Source of the DNA: Tetrahymena elliotti 4EA
Lineage: Eukaryota; Ciliophora; Oligohymenophorea; Hymenostomatida; Tetrahymenidae
Direction: 5' to 3'
Length of the DNA: 64,000 nt
Assembly: GCA_000231825.2 (NCBI GenBank)
Contig: JH720293.1
Location: 1,798,001 to 1,862,000 of the forward strand
How positions within the stretch are numbered: position 1 is the first letter of the stretch; each line of letters starts with the position of its first letter. The notes below the pieces were generated by a model. That model saw only the letters and a program-made list of their open reading frames with translations. It was not told the origin of the DNA and made no database searches. A program made the translations under genes and the position numbers. Below, piece after piece: positions 1-12,807 of this stretch.

Positions 1-2199
1 AAATCTGCAAACAGAGAAACATTTTTATAGTTTTAATTAGAGCAAAGGATAAATTCATAAAACATTGAATCTAATATCCCTCTTACAGTTCCTAAAAATC
101 CTAAAGGTATTTATATTGTATCTTCAACTTATTTAAACAAATTTTGGAAATCGTCTTGTATGAAGCAATAAAACTAAGGCAGATTATAGCGAAATTTAGT
201 AAGTTCTATAATTTAATAATTCTTATCTTTTTCATCTTCAAATCTATAATTAGATTTAATAAATTTTAGTAAATTAAATTATTTAATCTTACTTTCTCAT
301 ATTTGCTTGAATCTACTCTGTATTAAATCCACCCATAGTTGCTTTTACTTATTTAACAAAATATCCTTTATTATGATTAGAAGCCTAAATGCTATTGAAA
401 AGCTATGCTTCATCATTAAAATCAAGATTATCAGGTGGGATAGTAAAAGTCATCTTTTAGATTGTCAATTTATTTAGCTATTTATAAAATAATTTTAAAT
501 AAAAATTAAAGAAATAATTTTTTACTTTTTCTTTCAATTCCTTGATCTGTTTTGAGTTTATTTTTATTATTGTTTTCATTTCATCAATTTCGTTCATCTT
601 AGATTGGTTTTCTAGGTTACTTAAATCAAATTTTTATTGTATTTCATTCGTTTATTGTTTTAAACTTGCATTTTCTAAAATTAATTCTTGATTTAGTTAT
701 GAAATCTTCTTAAAAGACTATTCAAGGTTTTTTTTGCCTTCTTCACTTTTTTTAAGTTAAACTTTTAAGATGGAAATAGCTGAATTTAATAAAGTGACAT
801 TCTAATCCATCTTTTTAATATTCTGACTATTTTATTCTTATAATTATGATAGGATTTTTTGTAGCTATTCATTTTCTATTTATATATTCTTAATGTTGTC
901 ATTACTTTGTTTTTCGTCCAATTTTGAAGCTAAATTTTTTGACTTATAAAAGATTCTTAAAATAAAAAAATTCTAATAATTTAATTTTACTAATTATAAT
1001 AAATGGGCATTATTCAAAACTAATTCATAATTTTACTTTTTGCTTAATTCAATCAGGTTATAAACACTTTTTTGAGCATCATCAATCTCCTTTTAGCTAT
1101 TTACTTAAGAAATCAAACAACCTATCTATTTGTTTAATTCAAATTCTTTACTCTTTTAATCATTTTTTTCTGAATCAACACTTTAATGAATTTCAAAAAT
1201 ATGATTAGTTAAACTTTAAAGTATTTTATGTAAATATTGTTCTCCCTCTATCATTTTCAAGTGTAATTGCTTTTCTTGATGAGGAATTAATATATACCTT
1301 TATTCTGCTTCTTCTATAACCATAGAATAAAGCTTAAAAAATTAATTTAATATAGGTTTTAAGTCTTAGAATATTGGAATCTATTACATTTATGTAAAAA
1401 TATTTTATCTTTATTGTATCATCTTTTTTTTAAAAGCTTTTGTTTTTTAATAATCATCAATTTGCTTACTTTTCTAATTTTATTTAGACTCCTTGTTTAT
1501 TAGTTCAATGACATTATTTTGAGATTGTAAATTAAATTAAGATGAATTTTATCCCTTCAGTAATTATTTTAAATTTTCTGCTTAAATTTTCTTATTTTTT
1601 TGCTAACAGTTTTAATTATCTTCATAACAATCATTTTTTTTTGAACTTCCTAAGTCATCATTAACTTTTTGATCTCTAATATCAATTAATTTAAAAAAAT
1701 TGTTATCGTTAATTTAATTTTTATCTTTAACCTATTTCTAAACTTGAGGAATAACTTCTTTAGCTCTTTTAACTCTTTATTTAATAAATAAATTCTAATT
1801 TTATTAATTTAAATCCAAAAAATCTTAACTAAAAAGTATATTTTTAGAAAGATTATCACTATTTTAAAAGCTTGTACTATTTTTAAGCTAATTTGGGCTT
1901 AATAGATAAGTTTTTTATGATGTTTAGATAAGATTCTATGAATTTTAATGGTGCAGTGAATGGTTTCTAGGCTTAAGTGATCTGTGAGTAGAATCTAAGC
2001 TATCGATTACATTCAAAGTTGAAACTTAAGACTATGGAAGCTATTTCAAATTGAAGCGAGGTATTTGAGGTTTGCTAGTCTCTTAAATAAATTTAGAGCT
2101 CAATTATTTTAGATCGAAATTGCTTACTTCATAAGTAGCAATTTTCGCAAAGCTTTTTTCAAAGTTTGATTTACTTCTGAAAGTTTTTGTTGAATTCAT
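1..2199 (-). CDS. Coiled-coil protein, 3' end outside the window
   Basis: I do not recognise this protein. The start ATG (complement 2199-2197) opens a frame with no TGA down to about position 526. The frame then continues through two short introns, complement(478..525) and complement(244..292), and stays open to base 1, giving at least about 700 residues. The first 150 or so residues are polar and low in complexity (Ser, Asn, Gln). The next 400 or so are dominated by Lys, Glu, Gln, Asn and Leu with heptad-like spacing, typical of a long coiled coil. The last visible part, after the second intron, is less charged and has more aromatic residues, so it may be a small folded domain. Many Gln codons are TAA or TAG. 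Both other minus-strand frames carry repeated TGA, which supports this frame. A cytoskeletal or structural role is only a guess from the coiled coil. Confidence 0.7.
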
Positions 2200-2653
2200 T
2201 TTATCTAATTAAATAGATTATTAATTTAATTAAACTTACACATTTAGAAACTTCCAAAAATAATGAGTCAGTAAAAAATATTATAAAATATATTCTTGAT
2301 AAAAGGAAGAGCAATTTTTAAAATGATATTCAAATGACTTAAAACAAATAAATAGTAAGCAGAAGAAAAACAGGGTAAAACATTAAATTTTTTACATACT
2401 AGCAAACAAAAACAAGTTTTTGAATAATTTATAAATATTTTTAAAATTGAGAGAGGTTTCATTTTTGTTAGTTGAATAATTGACTAAGTAACTTTATATT
2501 TTTAATTTAAAATTATAAAATATTTTGAGTCTTTTATTTATTTTATAATTATGATATGATTGTTATTTTTAACTGATTTTACAATCTTCATTTCCTTTCT
2601 TTATTTATTACTATTTTTTTAATTCACTTATTCTTTCTACATTAATTAATCAG
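2200..2653. other. Intergenic spacer
   Basis: AT-rich stretch between the start of the coiled-coil gene and the stop of the next minus-strand gene. It should hold the promoter and 5' leader of the former and the 3' untranslated region of the latter. I see no motif I can name and no gene. Confidence 0.5.
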
Positions 2654-5600
2654 TCAGATTCTTAATTATTTTTATCTTCAACCAAGCAACTAATCATAGG
2701 ATAATCTACCTTTTCACTAAGTTCATTATGTACTAAGCCTATATTTATCAATAAAAAATAAGTTACAAATAAAAAAATAAATAATACTTAACAAACATAT
2801 TCATAATATTTAATTAAAAAATAACTTTACCCATTATAAAAGGAGGCTACCATAGAATAGAATCTTATTATGTAGGTTCTGAGGCAATTAATCCTGCTTC
2901 TATTTAAGGTTTATAATCAGTACTGAATTATATTTTGGATAATACCTATTCAAAGATAAAAAATAAATTATTTAATAAAAATAAATTTAAACTATCTTAC
3001 TTCGTTTATACTATTAATTTTAAATTTAGATAAAGAGTGAATATTTTATGAGTAATTAATAGCTGGTATCCAAATATCCTACTCTATTTCTTCATCTTTA
3101 TCACATTTTTAAATTGTATTGCCTACAAAATTTGCTATTTAAATTTATCCAGATTTTAAATCATGCAATTCTTAATCATCTAATTTAAATAATATTTAAT
3201 AAATTTAAAATTAAAAAAATCTAATAATTTTATTACCTATTTTGAGCAAAAAGAAGTTAACTTATTCATCATCTGTAGGAATAAAGAATAAAGGAGACAT
3301 ATTTTTATCAGCAGAACTAAAGCATTTTTTAACTATATTTTGCAATTCTTCATTCTAAATTTTAAAAAAATTAAAAAAAAATTATAAAAGAATATTCAAA
3401 AGGTTATGATTACTTTTTAAATACGAATGTAGTGTTTATTTTAGTATTTAGCAAAATTAAAATGCTTCCATCTATAGCAATTTTTAGATATGCAACCTAT
3501 AGTTTATCCCTTTTTATTTAAAAATAATGAACAACTTTATCTTTTTCAATAAAAAAATTACTTAGTTTTTGAAGGTTAAATTTGTATGAGGGAAAACTTA
3601 TGAACAAAATTCATTTAACTTTTAATCAACATCAAATTATTCAAGTAGAGTTCCTTTTATGCTGAAATCCTTTTTTAAAAGAAATTAATAAAATAAATTA
3701 TTAGAATCAAAAAATATACTTCTTGTCCAAATGCTTTAATAATAGTATCTTAATTAGGAGCAGCAGACAATATTTAATCTTGAGTTTCTTTGTTTTTGAT
3801 TTGTCTGATTGATTTTGCTAAATGAATAGGTATATCATAACTTTAGAATTAAAGTTATGGAGTATTGCTGCCATATGTTTTCTCACTTAATATTAGTAAA
3901 TTATTAAACTAAATTGGTTCTTGCTAATATTGCTCTTCTTGTTCTTCATTATTGCTTAAGAATTTTTTTGGTATAGGTATAGTGGCAGGTCTTCTCAAAC
4001 CAAATATTGTTGAACGTTTGCTTGTTTTAGGATCATTGACTAACTATTTCCATTTAAATCCGATATTATTAAATATATTTTTCACTTAAGGATCCAATTA
4101 GAGTTTTCCTTCTTCCTCTTAATAGAATAAATTAACTCTTATTTCTTCACTAGAGTCATTTTTCCATATAAAATCTACAAGAGTGTTAATTATACTATTG
4201 TAAAAAGATTTTTCAATGCAGCTAACATGTAAAATATTGGTTCTTCTTAAATGATACTGCTATCTATCTACACAAATAATAGCTATATTTTTATATAAAA
4301 TTTCAAATTATAACATCCATTTAAACTCAAATTTAAGATCAAAAAGTAAAATTAAATCCCAATAAAAAAGTAACTAAAAGTTTTGTATATTTAATTGATT
4401 ACAGTTTATCAAGATTAAATAAATAAAATTAAACAATATAAACAAATTAATTTAGCTTTACCTAATCCCTAGAATGAATCAGTAACTCCTCCAGATTCAA
4501 TTTTTAAAAAGTTAACATCTTATTCAGTAAAATTAAATTAAAGGATATGATTAACATCTGAGTAGAATGAGTTTCTTATTTCACTTTAAAAATAAATTTA
4601 GATTTTAATAAAAATTATTTAGTATTATTGAAAGAATGTACATAGGGATTTAATCTAAATAGGAATTCAAGAAGGCAATAATTTAAGACTCTTAAATATT
4701 TAATGGTTTTACTACATAATCACCAAATTACTCTTTAACTCTTCTTTAAATGGATTCTTCAAAAATAATTAACTCTGAAGCTCTGATTCTTTGAATAATT
4801 AGAGAACAATCATGAGTTATTTAAGGGTAATCTATGTATATTGGATCATTTATATTTTATTACTTTTACATAGTTAATAAGAAAGGATCAGATATAGTAT
4901 TTGCTTATAAGTTAACATGGTGCTACAGTTAAGTTTGTTTCAAAAATTTAATGTCATCTCTCATTTTTAATAAATAATTTCTTTAATTGAAATAGAAAGG
5001 TAGTTGCATGTTTAGATTTTAAAATTATTTTTGTTATTATTTTGGGGATTAGATTTGGCCAGCAGAACCCTTTTAGTTTTCGAAAAGAGCTGATTATTTA
5101 GAGTAATGAAAATTGAGAATACTCTCACGCCATCTTAATATTTACTCTACAACTTCTAATGATAATATTCTTAAGTCTTTTAATGTTGTGCTTATTTCTT
5201 ATAAATTTTTTTCATATTAATCATCAATAGGTACTTTAAGTTATTCTATTTATTGTTTTAATGTCTCTAAACATGTTTCTCTTGCTCTAATAACTTTTAA
5301 GCAAATCTATAAATAAAGTTTTAAAGTTATTTTATTGGCGAAGTAGAATATTTACTTAAATTTAAGCCCTATCTTTCTTCATCATTTTAAGTTCTTTATA
5401 TACATGTTATACTATTTCTATTTTAGGCAAACCTTTTACAGCTTCTGAAAAAGCTTTACGATGAAAGTGAGGAATGTCTTTTTACTACCATTCTATATTA
5501 ACATCATTTTGTAATTTCTCTAAATATCCTTCAACTATCTTAGGATTTTAATCTAAATCATAAACAATAGGTTTTTACTGCATATTTATATAGTGCTATA

Positions 5601-6550
5601 CTAGAGGGTTATTTGTGTACTTATTTTCGTCTAACTCTTTTTCTAAATTAAGAAAATATTAGTAAAATTTAAATCATTTTTTTATTTTTTTAATTATTTC
5701 GTTTCCAATTTATATAATGACTCTTTATATCCAAGTTAAAGAATTATTTATGAATATAATAGAAGAATAATTTTAATATTTTTCTTTATTTTTCTTCACA
5801 TTTATGTTTAAATAACTAAAAAAACTTATTTAAAGTAAGTACTCATTTTATAATGCGATTGGGGTCTTTTTTTAACTATGTTTGGCTATCCTACCAAATT
5901 ATTCATTTATACTTTCCTAATTTTTCCAGGTTCCATTGCTATATTTGAATTACTAGGTACATGAGCTAAGCTTGCCCCACTTGAGCTAGTTGGCATACCT
6001 TATTAAAGCATAGGGTATTTAGGTATCTTTTAAACTACATATTTTATTTTAAAATAAAACAATTAGATAACTGACTTAACTAACTATGCACCCAAATGAG
6101 AACTTTAAATAAATGCTTATCTCAATAATTATTCCATGATTAAAGATAAGCTAAAGGATGCTGATCATAAATATTCAATTTTTTACTAGCATTTTGTCTA
6201 TCTTTTTGAAACTGGTAAGGTGGAATCTTTTCTAAGAAAAAGCGTTCGTTCCAGTCAGGTTTGCTAGGCTGTTTAGACATAAAAATATTATTAAACAAAG
6301 AAAGTCTCTTTTAAAATGAAAATATTATAATTATTGAATTATCAGTAGCATTTTATTAGTTTTTAAATTAGCTAAATTGTTAAAAGAAGTTCAAATATGA
6401 ATCAAAACATTCACATAATTTCATATTTAATAATTAAATTACCTCTTTCGACAAAACATGCTTGATTTTCTTAGGCTTGCTAATTTAAATTTACTTAATA
6501 GCCCTATTACTCTACGCACTGTTTAAAACCTATTGACTAGGACTAATCAT
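2654..6550 (-). CDS. Large conserved-looking protein of unknown function, about 900 residues, many introns
   Basis: I could not assign a family. Exon 1, complement(6443..6550), encodes 36 residues starting MISPSQQ. At least ten GT...AG introns follow, and the frame closes at TGA (complement 2656-2654). The middle of the protein is helical and charged. It includes a run with VVEQILRWRE that recalls segments seen in some ciliary proteins, but this is only an impression. The C-terminal third is mixed alpha/beta with several short exons, for example around 3660-4330 and 2820-3350. The joint between exons near 6060-6200 is uncertain. One frame meets a TGA there, and I used an intron of about 71 bp ending near 6060 to reach the better frame. 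No signal peptide or membrane segment is evident. Gln is frequently TAA/TAG. Confidence 0.6.
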
Positions 6551-7090
6551 ACTTTAAAATATGAGCTTATACTTATATGATTACTTACTATAAATAATAT
6601 TTTTTATATTAAGTATTATCTCTATTTACTTATTTTTTTAATAATTGATTGAGTTTACAAATAGAAATCATAAGTAAATTAAATCAAAAAAAAAGGGTCT
6701 TCATTCAACTACAAGATTAATTCAGCAAATTAATTTTTCATGAATCAAGCGTTTTAATTTTTATATAAATTAGAGTTTATAAATTAAATTTCAATTAAAA
6801 TAGAATGAAATGTAATAAGTTATACATATCTTCTTTGTTTGGCCTAATCTATTTCTACATTCATATATATTTAATTGCTTAAAAATCTTTTAAAATAAGT
6901 AAAGAATTTTGCAAATATGTAATAAAAACATCACTATGCACACTATGCATGCAATAAATATAATAAGAAGACTTTTTATTTTCTTTATTAATGCCTGAAT
7001 ATTTATCATAAAATTCAATAGAGATATTGTAACCAAATACTCCTCTTTATTAAATAAACAGTTCTTGATTTTTGAAAATCAAAATAATAA
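6551..7090. other. Intergenic spacer
   Basis: AT-rich sequence between two minus-strand genes. It probably carries the promoter of the gene starting at 6550 and the 3' end of the phosphotransferase transcript. No coding frame with good composition was found on either strand. Confidence 0.5.
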
Positions 7091-8961
7091 TCAAAGGGTG
7101 TCTTCTTATAAAGAATGAATCTCTATTTTTAAAAAGTTAATTCTTTAATTAATTCATTAAAAATAATTTATCTTACCTTTATCTTTAACTCTGAATGCTC
7201 TAATTTTGAGGACTTCACAAAATTGAGTGATTGCAGAAGTAACTAAATGTCCGTAGGCTTTATTAAAAATAAAATTTATTCAAATGAAATTTTTTAATAG
7301 TTCATAATTACCTATTAAGGTTGCAATCAAAGTGAACCAAAGAAGAGTCTCTTCATCTATAATAGCACCAGATTCACTTACTTGTGAAATCAAAGTGTTA
7401 ACAAAAAATATAGATAATATAATAAAGTTTGTTCTTCTGAATTAAATAAAAGGGGAATCTGAAACATGGCTGATTTATAAGATAGACTTTAAATATATTA
7501 ATAAAATATTAAAGAACTGATTTTTTTCCAAAAAAAATCTTACGACGAGCTTTGCAAAGCTAAATCCAAAAATATAAATGACTAATCTCATATAGAGTCT
7601 GCATTTTTCACTTACGATGATAGCATAAATGGAAACAAAAGTAATAAATAAGAAGAATAACATATTTCTGCAAGCATTCAAGAGTTAATCAGGCTTAGAG
7701 GCATAAATTCTTTAAATGCTAAATATATTTTTTTTTTTCATTAGATAAAAAATTTAGAGAAATATTATTTATTACATTCCTATTAAGTTAGCAACACCAG
7801 CTAGGCCAAAACCTCCAAGAAGAATGTTTCTGTTAATAACTCCAAAAGATTCTTAATCCCAAAAATCACATCCTAAAATTGCAGTAAAGAAGTAAATAAC
7901 ACTAATTCCAAAGCATCCTTCAGCAGCTCCATTAATAGGAGGTAAGTACATAATATGAGTGTAATACTATTTTTATGAGTAGAACTGATAAATATTGTTT
8001 TCTATAATAAAATTACTTCTTCAATAGTTGTGGTAAAGAAAGTGAAGGCTCCTAAATAGATAACAAAAAATGCTCCCAAATTGTTACCGAATTTCAAGCA
8101 AGTAGCCAAAGATATACCCTAGATAAAAACAATTAAACTATCACAACCATGATCAAAAAGCAATCCCAAAGGACTTGAATTTCCTATAAATTTTTGATAT
8201 TCAAATAAATTCAAACTAAGAATTATTTACCTGTCTTTCTTGCTTGTTTTCCATCCAAATTATCAAAGTTCTGATAGATTTTAGAAAGAAACATTAATAA
8301 ATTTAAAGATTTGTTCAATAAATTTTTTACCATGTAAATTAAATGAGAAATAGCTAAAAATAATAACATTGCTGGGTGAACATCTGCTGATAATTCCCAA
8401 ACTGGATACATTGCCCAAAGAATGAAGTGAGGGATGGCAACGCATAAAAGACCTAGTAATGTAATCTATGTTTTCACAATAAAATAAAATGAATTTCAAT
8501 AACCATTTTAAAGCAAACTTCAAAATAACTAATAAAATTAGCAATATTAAATCAGCTGTTGATCTTAATTTGGATTTGATTAAGCCAAGTTATATTGCTA
8601 ATATTTTTTTAGAAAATGCTATAATATTAAGGAAATGCTTACGACATTTGGACTAAAGATTATATTTATTAAAATATAAATTATATTTTATTGATAAATA
8701 TCATCTTTTAAAAGAAATGAAATGAAGATTATATTACGCTAAGCTTTCTGGCACATAACTATTATAAAATTTCAAAAAATGATTAAGCTATTGTTCATAT
8801 TATTTAATAACAGAAAAACTCTAAAAGCTAATTTTTTACTTAAGACAGACATTTGCTATAGGTGACATAATGTAATTGTAAAGTAAGGAGTGGTCTATTC
8901 CACTATACTTATACTCTATAAGTTTTTATTCATACTAGTCAACCAAGTATTTATAACCCAT
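7091..8961 (-). CDS. CDP-alcohol phosphotransferase (choline/ethanolamine phosphotransferase family)
   Basis: This enzyme class moves phosphocholine or phosphoethanolamine from CDP-alcohol to diacylglycerol, the last step of the Kennedy pathway in ER or Golgi membranes. The family signature DG(x)2AR(x)8G(x)3D(x)3D is complete, around plus positions 8120-8260, and is preceded by the typical APN-ITLLG stretch. The N-terminus starts at ATG 8961-8959 and carries YKYSGID, the usual lead-in of choline/ethanolamine phosphotransferases. After the active site come several hydrophobic segments and a small acidic C-terminal tail ending at TGA (complement 7093-7091). Length is about 390 residues, normal for the family. 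Introns are frequent. Two exons are tiny: complement(8738..8758), 21 nt, and complement(8643..8652), 10 nt, the latter supplying part of the APN motif. Choline versus ethanolamine preference cannot be read from sequence. Confidence 0.9.
8643..8652 (-). other. 10-nt micro-exon in the CDP-alcohol phosphotransferase gene
   Basis: The exon completes the Ala codon and adds Pro, Asn and Val of the conserved APN motif. It is flanked by an upstream acceptor TTTAG and a downstream donor GTAAGC, with phases 2 in and 0 out. Skipping it both loses the motif and breaks the frame into the exon that starts at 8465. The preceding exon, complement(8738..8758), is only 21 nt. Confidence 0.65.
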
Positions 8962-9866
8962 CTATTTTATTTTTAATTTTGCAAAATATCTAAAAATTGT
9001 GTGATAACTTTATAATAATATTTGTTTTATAAAAACACAGTAAAACCCAAATAATTTATAAGGATATTAATTAAAAAATTACAAATATAAACACCTTTAT
9101 ACCTCAGCTAAAACCTATCCACAACAACTCCTTAAGTAAATGTTCAAATATTTAACTAAAATAAATAAGCATTTATTCTTAAAAAACCTTAAAAAATTGA
9201 AATGTTTCATAAAAATAATTTTATTCTAATTAAAAAAGAAGCAAATATTAAGATTGAGATTTTCTTTATCTTTTGAATTTTTTCAATATATTTTTTAGCT
9301 GATGTTGTCCCCCTTATTAATTTTAAAAAAATTGTTAAAACTAATTAAATACCACTCTTACATAAAATTTTTCCAATATTTTTTAACTTTAGTTATTTTG
9401 AATGAAATCTGCTTTCTTTAATTTGTAAATTTTTATTCAATTTAAAAATTGTAAGTGTATCAAAATAATCAAACAATCTAAGAAACTAATTTATATATTT
9501 AATTCTCTTTAGAAATTTCCAAAAAAATATCTCTAAATTCAATTAACAAATAAATTTTTTAACAAATTTTATTGCAATTTTTAAAAGAATTAGATTTTAT
9601 TTTGTTTGAGAATTGTTTGGGATAGTGTAAATTTTGGTGCTTCTTTTTCATTTTATTTCATTCATTAAGTTCTTTTTTATGAAATGATTTTTTTAAGTTT
9701 TTGGATTATAAATGATAAATTATCTTAAGAAAGGAATATGCACAAATTAATACATAAGATACCTTAATAGTATGAATAAATTTGTATTTGACATGTAAAA
9801 ATTAATTTTTCTTTCTGCTAATTTTGACTTGAAAAATCTAACTTTTTTTAAAGAGTTTTATATTAA
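8962..9866. other. Intergenic spacer
   Basis: About 0.9 kb of A/T runs between the 5' end of the phosphotransferase gene and the stop of the first phosphate carrier. No gene, repeat or RNA was recognised. Confidence 0.5.
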
Positions 9867-10784
9867 TCAATGTTTCTTATCAGCGGGAGCAGCAGTATTG
9901 CTACCAGAGGCTTGGAGACCAACAGCAGTCTTGAAGCTGTCATAGATCCACCATTGAAGACCAGTGAGGGTACCAATCATAATAATTCTAGTCAATAAAC
10001 CGGCCCAGAGACCACCAAAACCAATCTTGCTGTAGATTTCACCAACACTCTTACCCTTGTATTCAGGAGCGTTCATCTTAGAGACGATGGTATCAGCAGG
10101 GTGAGAAACGAGGGCGCAGAAGACACCAGCCAAGTAACCTGATAAGAAAGTAATGGATAATTATTGTCCCTTGGAGTATTCACTTCTAGGTCTGGTGAAT
10201 ACCTTGCTGTAGAAAAGTTCAACGATTTATTCGAAAGCGACGAACTTAACGATAGTGTAAGGGATTTGTCTAGCCCAGAGAGGAGGTAAAATATTGTATA
10301 AAGATTTAGTACCATTTTCAGCAACGAATTTACTGTAAGCAGGTCCGAAAGACTTAGGGTAAGCATTTTCACCAAAAGAAACTTGCATTTTAACCTTGAT
10401 AGTTTCGAAGGGGCATAATAAAGTATCAGCAATAACTTCAGCGCAACCAGAAGCAACAGACCAACCGATTCTTCTGTATTTTTGAGCGTTTTCTTCACCA
10501 ACGATACCTTTATAGACATCCTTGAAGATTTCGTAGAAACCGAATTTACCGAAACCTTGAAGAGAGTAACCAATCAAAGTGGGGAACCAACCCAAAGTAA
10601 GACTACCTTCACCTCTTAATTTGCCTATACCTTAACCTAAGCTGGAAGACCATCCCTTTGTAACTTGATTTTTGCACTTGACGACGTCGAGAGGGACGAT
10701 GGCAGTGTGGGTAAGACCACAAGCCATAATACCACCCATCATGCACTTAGCGTAATAAGATAAATCGTGAGTATCGCCGCCCAT
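9867..10784 (-). CDS. Mitochondrial phosphate carrier, copy 1
   Basis: Mitochondrial carrier family member that imports inorganic phosphate with protons across the inner membrane for ATP synthesis. It is a single intronless exon of 305 residues. The three tandem carrier repeats are marked by [16 protein letters not shown] and HPADTIVSK at the ends of the odd-numbered helices. The phosphate-carrier type is supported by family-typical stretches such as [25 protein letters not shown] and [10 protein letters not shown]. The protein begins MGGDTHDL with no long cleavable presequence and ends in a short Ala/Lys tail (PADKKH). Codons are strongly biased to C-ending forms (GTC, CTC, ATC, AAG), unlike most genes in the window, which in ciliates suggests high expression. 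A diverged paralog lies upstream in the same orientation at 12808-13719. Confidence 0.95.
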
Positions 10785-10793
10785 TTGAGTTGC

Positions 10794-10814
10794 TATATTT
10801 TTTTATTTTTTTTT
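10794..10814 (-). promoter_or_regulatory. A-rich 5' leader shared by both phosphate carrier copies
   Basis: Just upstream of the ATG the minus strand carries an A-tract with a single T, then AAAAAAATATA. The same arrangement occurs upstream of copy 2 at about 13729-13749. It is probably part of the 5' untranslated region or core promoter. Such A-tracts are common in ciliate leaders, so function is only inferred from the shared pattern. Confidence 0.35.
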
Positions 10815-12807
10815 GAGATATATTAATATTTTTGGTTAAATTTTAATTATTATTAAGAATAAATTTTGGAATAAATAGTGGGAATTCCCCAAGCAAAAAT
10901 AATTAGAACTGTCCTACATAAAGATATTTCTTTTGATTGCAATAATTATTAATACCTAATAAAAATAAATTATTGTGTATATGATTATTTCCATTTAAAT
11001 TATTTGTTAAAATAATCAAAACATACATACAAATAAACAAACTTTATCTCACCTCTAACTTTTTAGTGATGCATTATATCTTAGTATGCATTTTAAATTC
11101 TTAAAAATGAGGATTTATCTATAAAATCTCTTATTTCTATCAAAAAAGTATGCCTTTAATAAATAGGTAATCATACAATTTGTGACGAATTTAACAAATC
11201 AATTTTCTTTTTTTCATTTATCTTTATCAAATTTACTCATTACTTTTACTCCTATTTTTTTGTTCCATATAAATGAAGTTAAATTATTAGAAAAGATCAA
11301 AGGTTTAAGGTTATTTCAATATGATGAATTGTAAATTAAAATAAGCAATAGGTGAAAAATCAAATTTTAATTAGATTATTGTACATAGATTTATTTACTT
11401 TAAATTAAAACTCTCTCCAAATTTTAAATAAATTTCATTTTATTTAAATAACCAAACATAAAGAAATTTATTTAAAAAATATATTACATAAGTAAAATAA
11501 GCAAAGTAAATTTATAGTCTGATAGCAATAATTACTTTTTATATTAAATTCACAAGAATTATTTGATGAGTTATCCTATGATTATAACTATTGGGTATTG
11601 TTTTAAATTATGTTTGGAGATCTATTTAATTAATACCAACTTTGTTTGTTTTACTTACATTCATAATATTTGTGAGCTTATTTTAAATTTTTAGGTTAAA
11701 ATAATCTCAAGCACAAATTTCAAATAAATTTATTACCAAAAAATAAAAATAATTAAATTTTAATTAAGGCCAATAAGAGAGCAACTTTCTATTACTTTTT
11801 GAAATAAAAAAATCAAAATGAACTTATTATATAATAGCTTAACTGAAATAATTAATAGTAAATCTAACAGAAATTTTGAAATTGTAAAAAACTTAGATTT
11901 GATAAAACTAAAGAAGCTTTTTAAATAAAAAAATTGTAAGTTGAAGAGGTAATTTTAAAAATTAAAAGATTATATAAAATTAATCTACTCACTAATTTAC
12001 TTTCTTCAATCAATATTTTTCTAAAAACCAATTTGAATGGAGCAACATATTTAAATTTTTATTTTTCTAATTAAAATTAAATTTATGAATAATTCATTTA
12101 TTTACCATTAATAAATCACTTATTTAACTTTTCTTCTTTCATTTATAATTATTTTCATTCAATAGAATAATCTAATTTTTTGAATAAACTTGAAACATCT
12201 ATCAATCTTGATCACAAACAATAGGCAATCAGATTTAGAATCAGCATTATTTTAATTTATAAAGTGTATTGTCTTGTTTTGATGAATAAAAATTGGAAAT
12301 AAAAATTTAGAAAATAATTTTATATTAAAATGAATTAAAAATAATAAATTTTACTATCAAAATAATTATCCTTATTGGTACTATTTTTGGTGAAATTTTG
12401 TTTTAAATTGTTTACAGAATTTCATTTTTATTTTTTTAAATTTTAATTTTAAAAGAAAAAATTTCAAAAAATGAATAAAATTTTTTCAAGCTTCATTTTT
12501 ATATCCAACCAACATTTTTTTTAATTATTTTTTAAAAGGAAAATAAATATTTTATCAAAAATATTAATTTAAAGTTGGTGTTTTAATTTTAAATGAAAGA
12601 TTCAGATTTTTAAAAATGATCACTTATTCTTTATTATTTTAATTAATAGTATTTATATTTGTTTTTATAAAATTAAAGTCTTAAATTTATTAAACGGATA
12701 GAAAAGATTGCAAAATATATTTTTATCATAATAAATTTAAAAATTCTACTAATTTATAATTTTTTGTCAAACAAGATCATAAAATATTGTGTTGCCTTAC
12801 AAATTAA
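10815..12807. other. 2 kb spacer between the two phosphate carrier copies
   Basis: Very AT-rich sequence with no gene that I could support on either strand. It must hold the promoter region of copy 1 and the 3' end of copy 2. No clear residue of a third carrier copy or of a transposon is visible. Confidence 0.5.

Noticed and set aside
6130..6145. In-frame TGA as a sign of pseudogenisation or UGA recoding in the unknown gene
   Set aside because: An intron of about 71 bp with plausible sites removes it and leads into the frame with better coding composition downstream.
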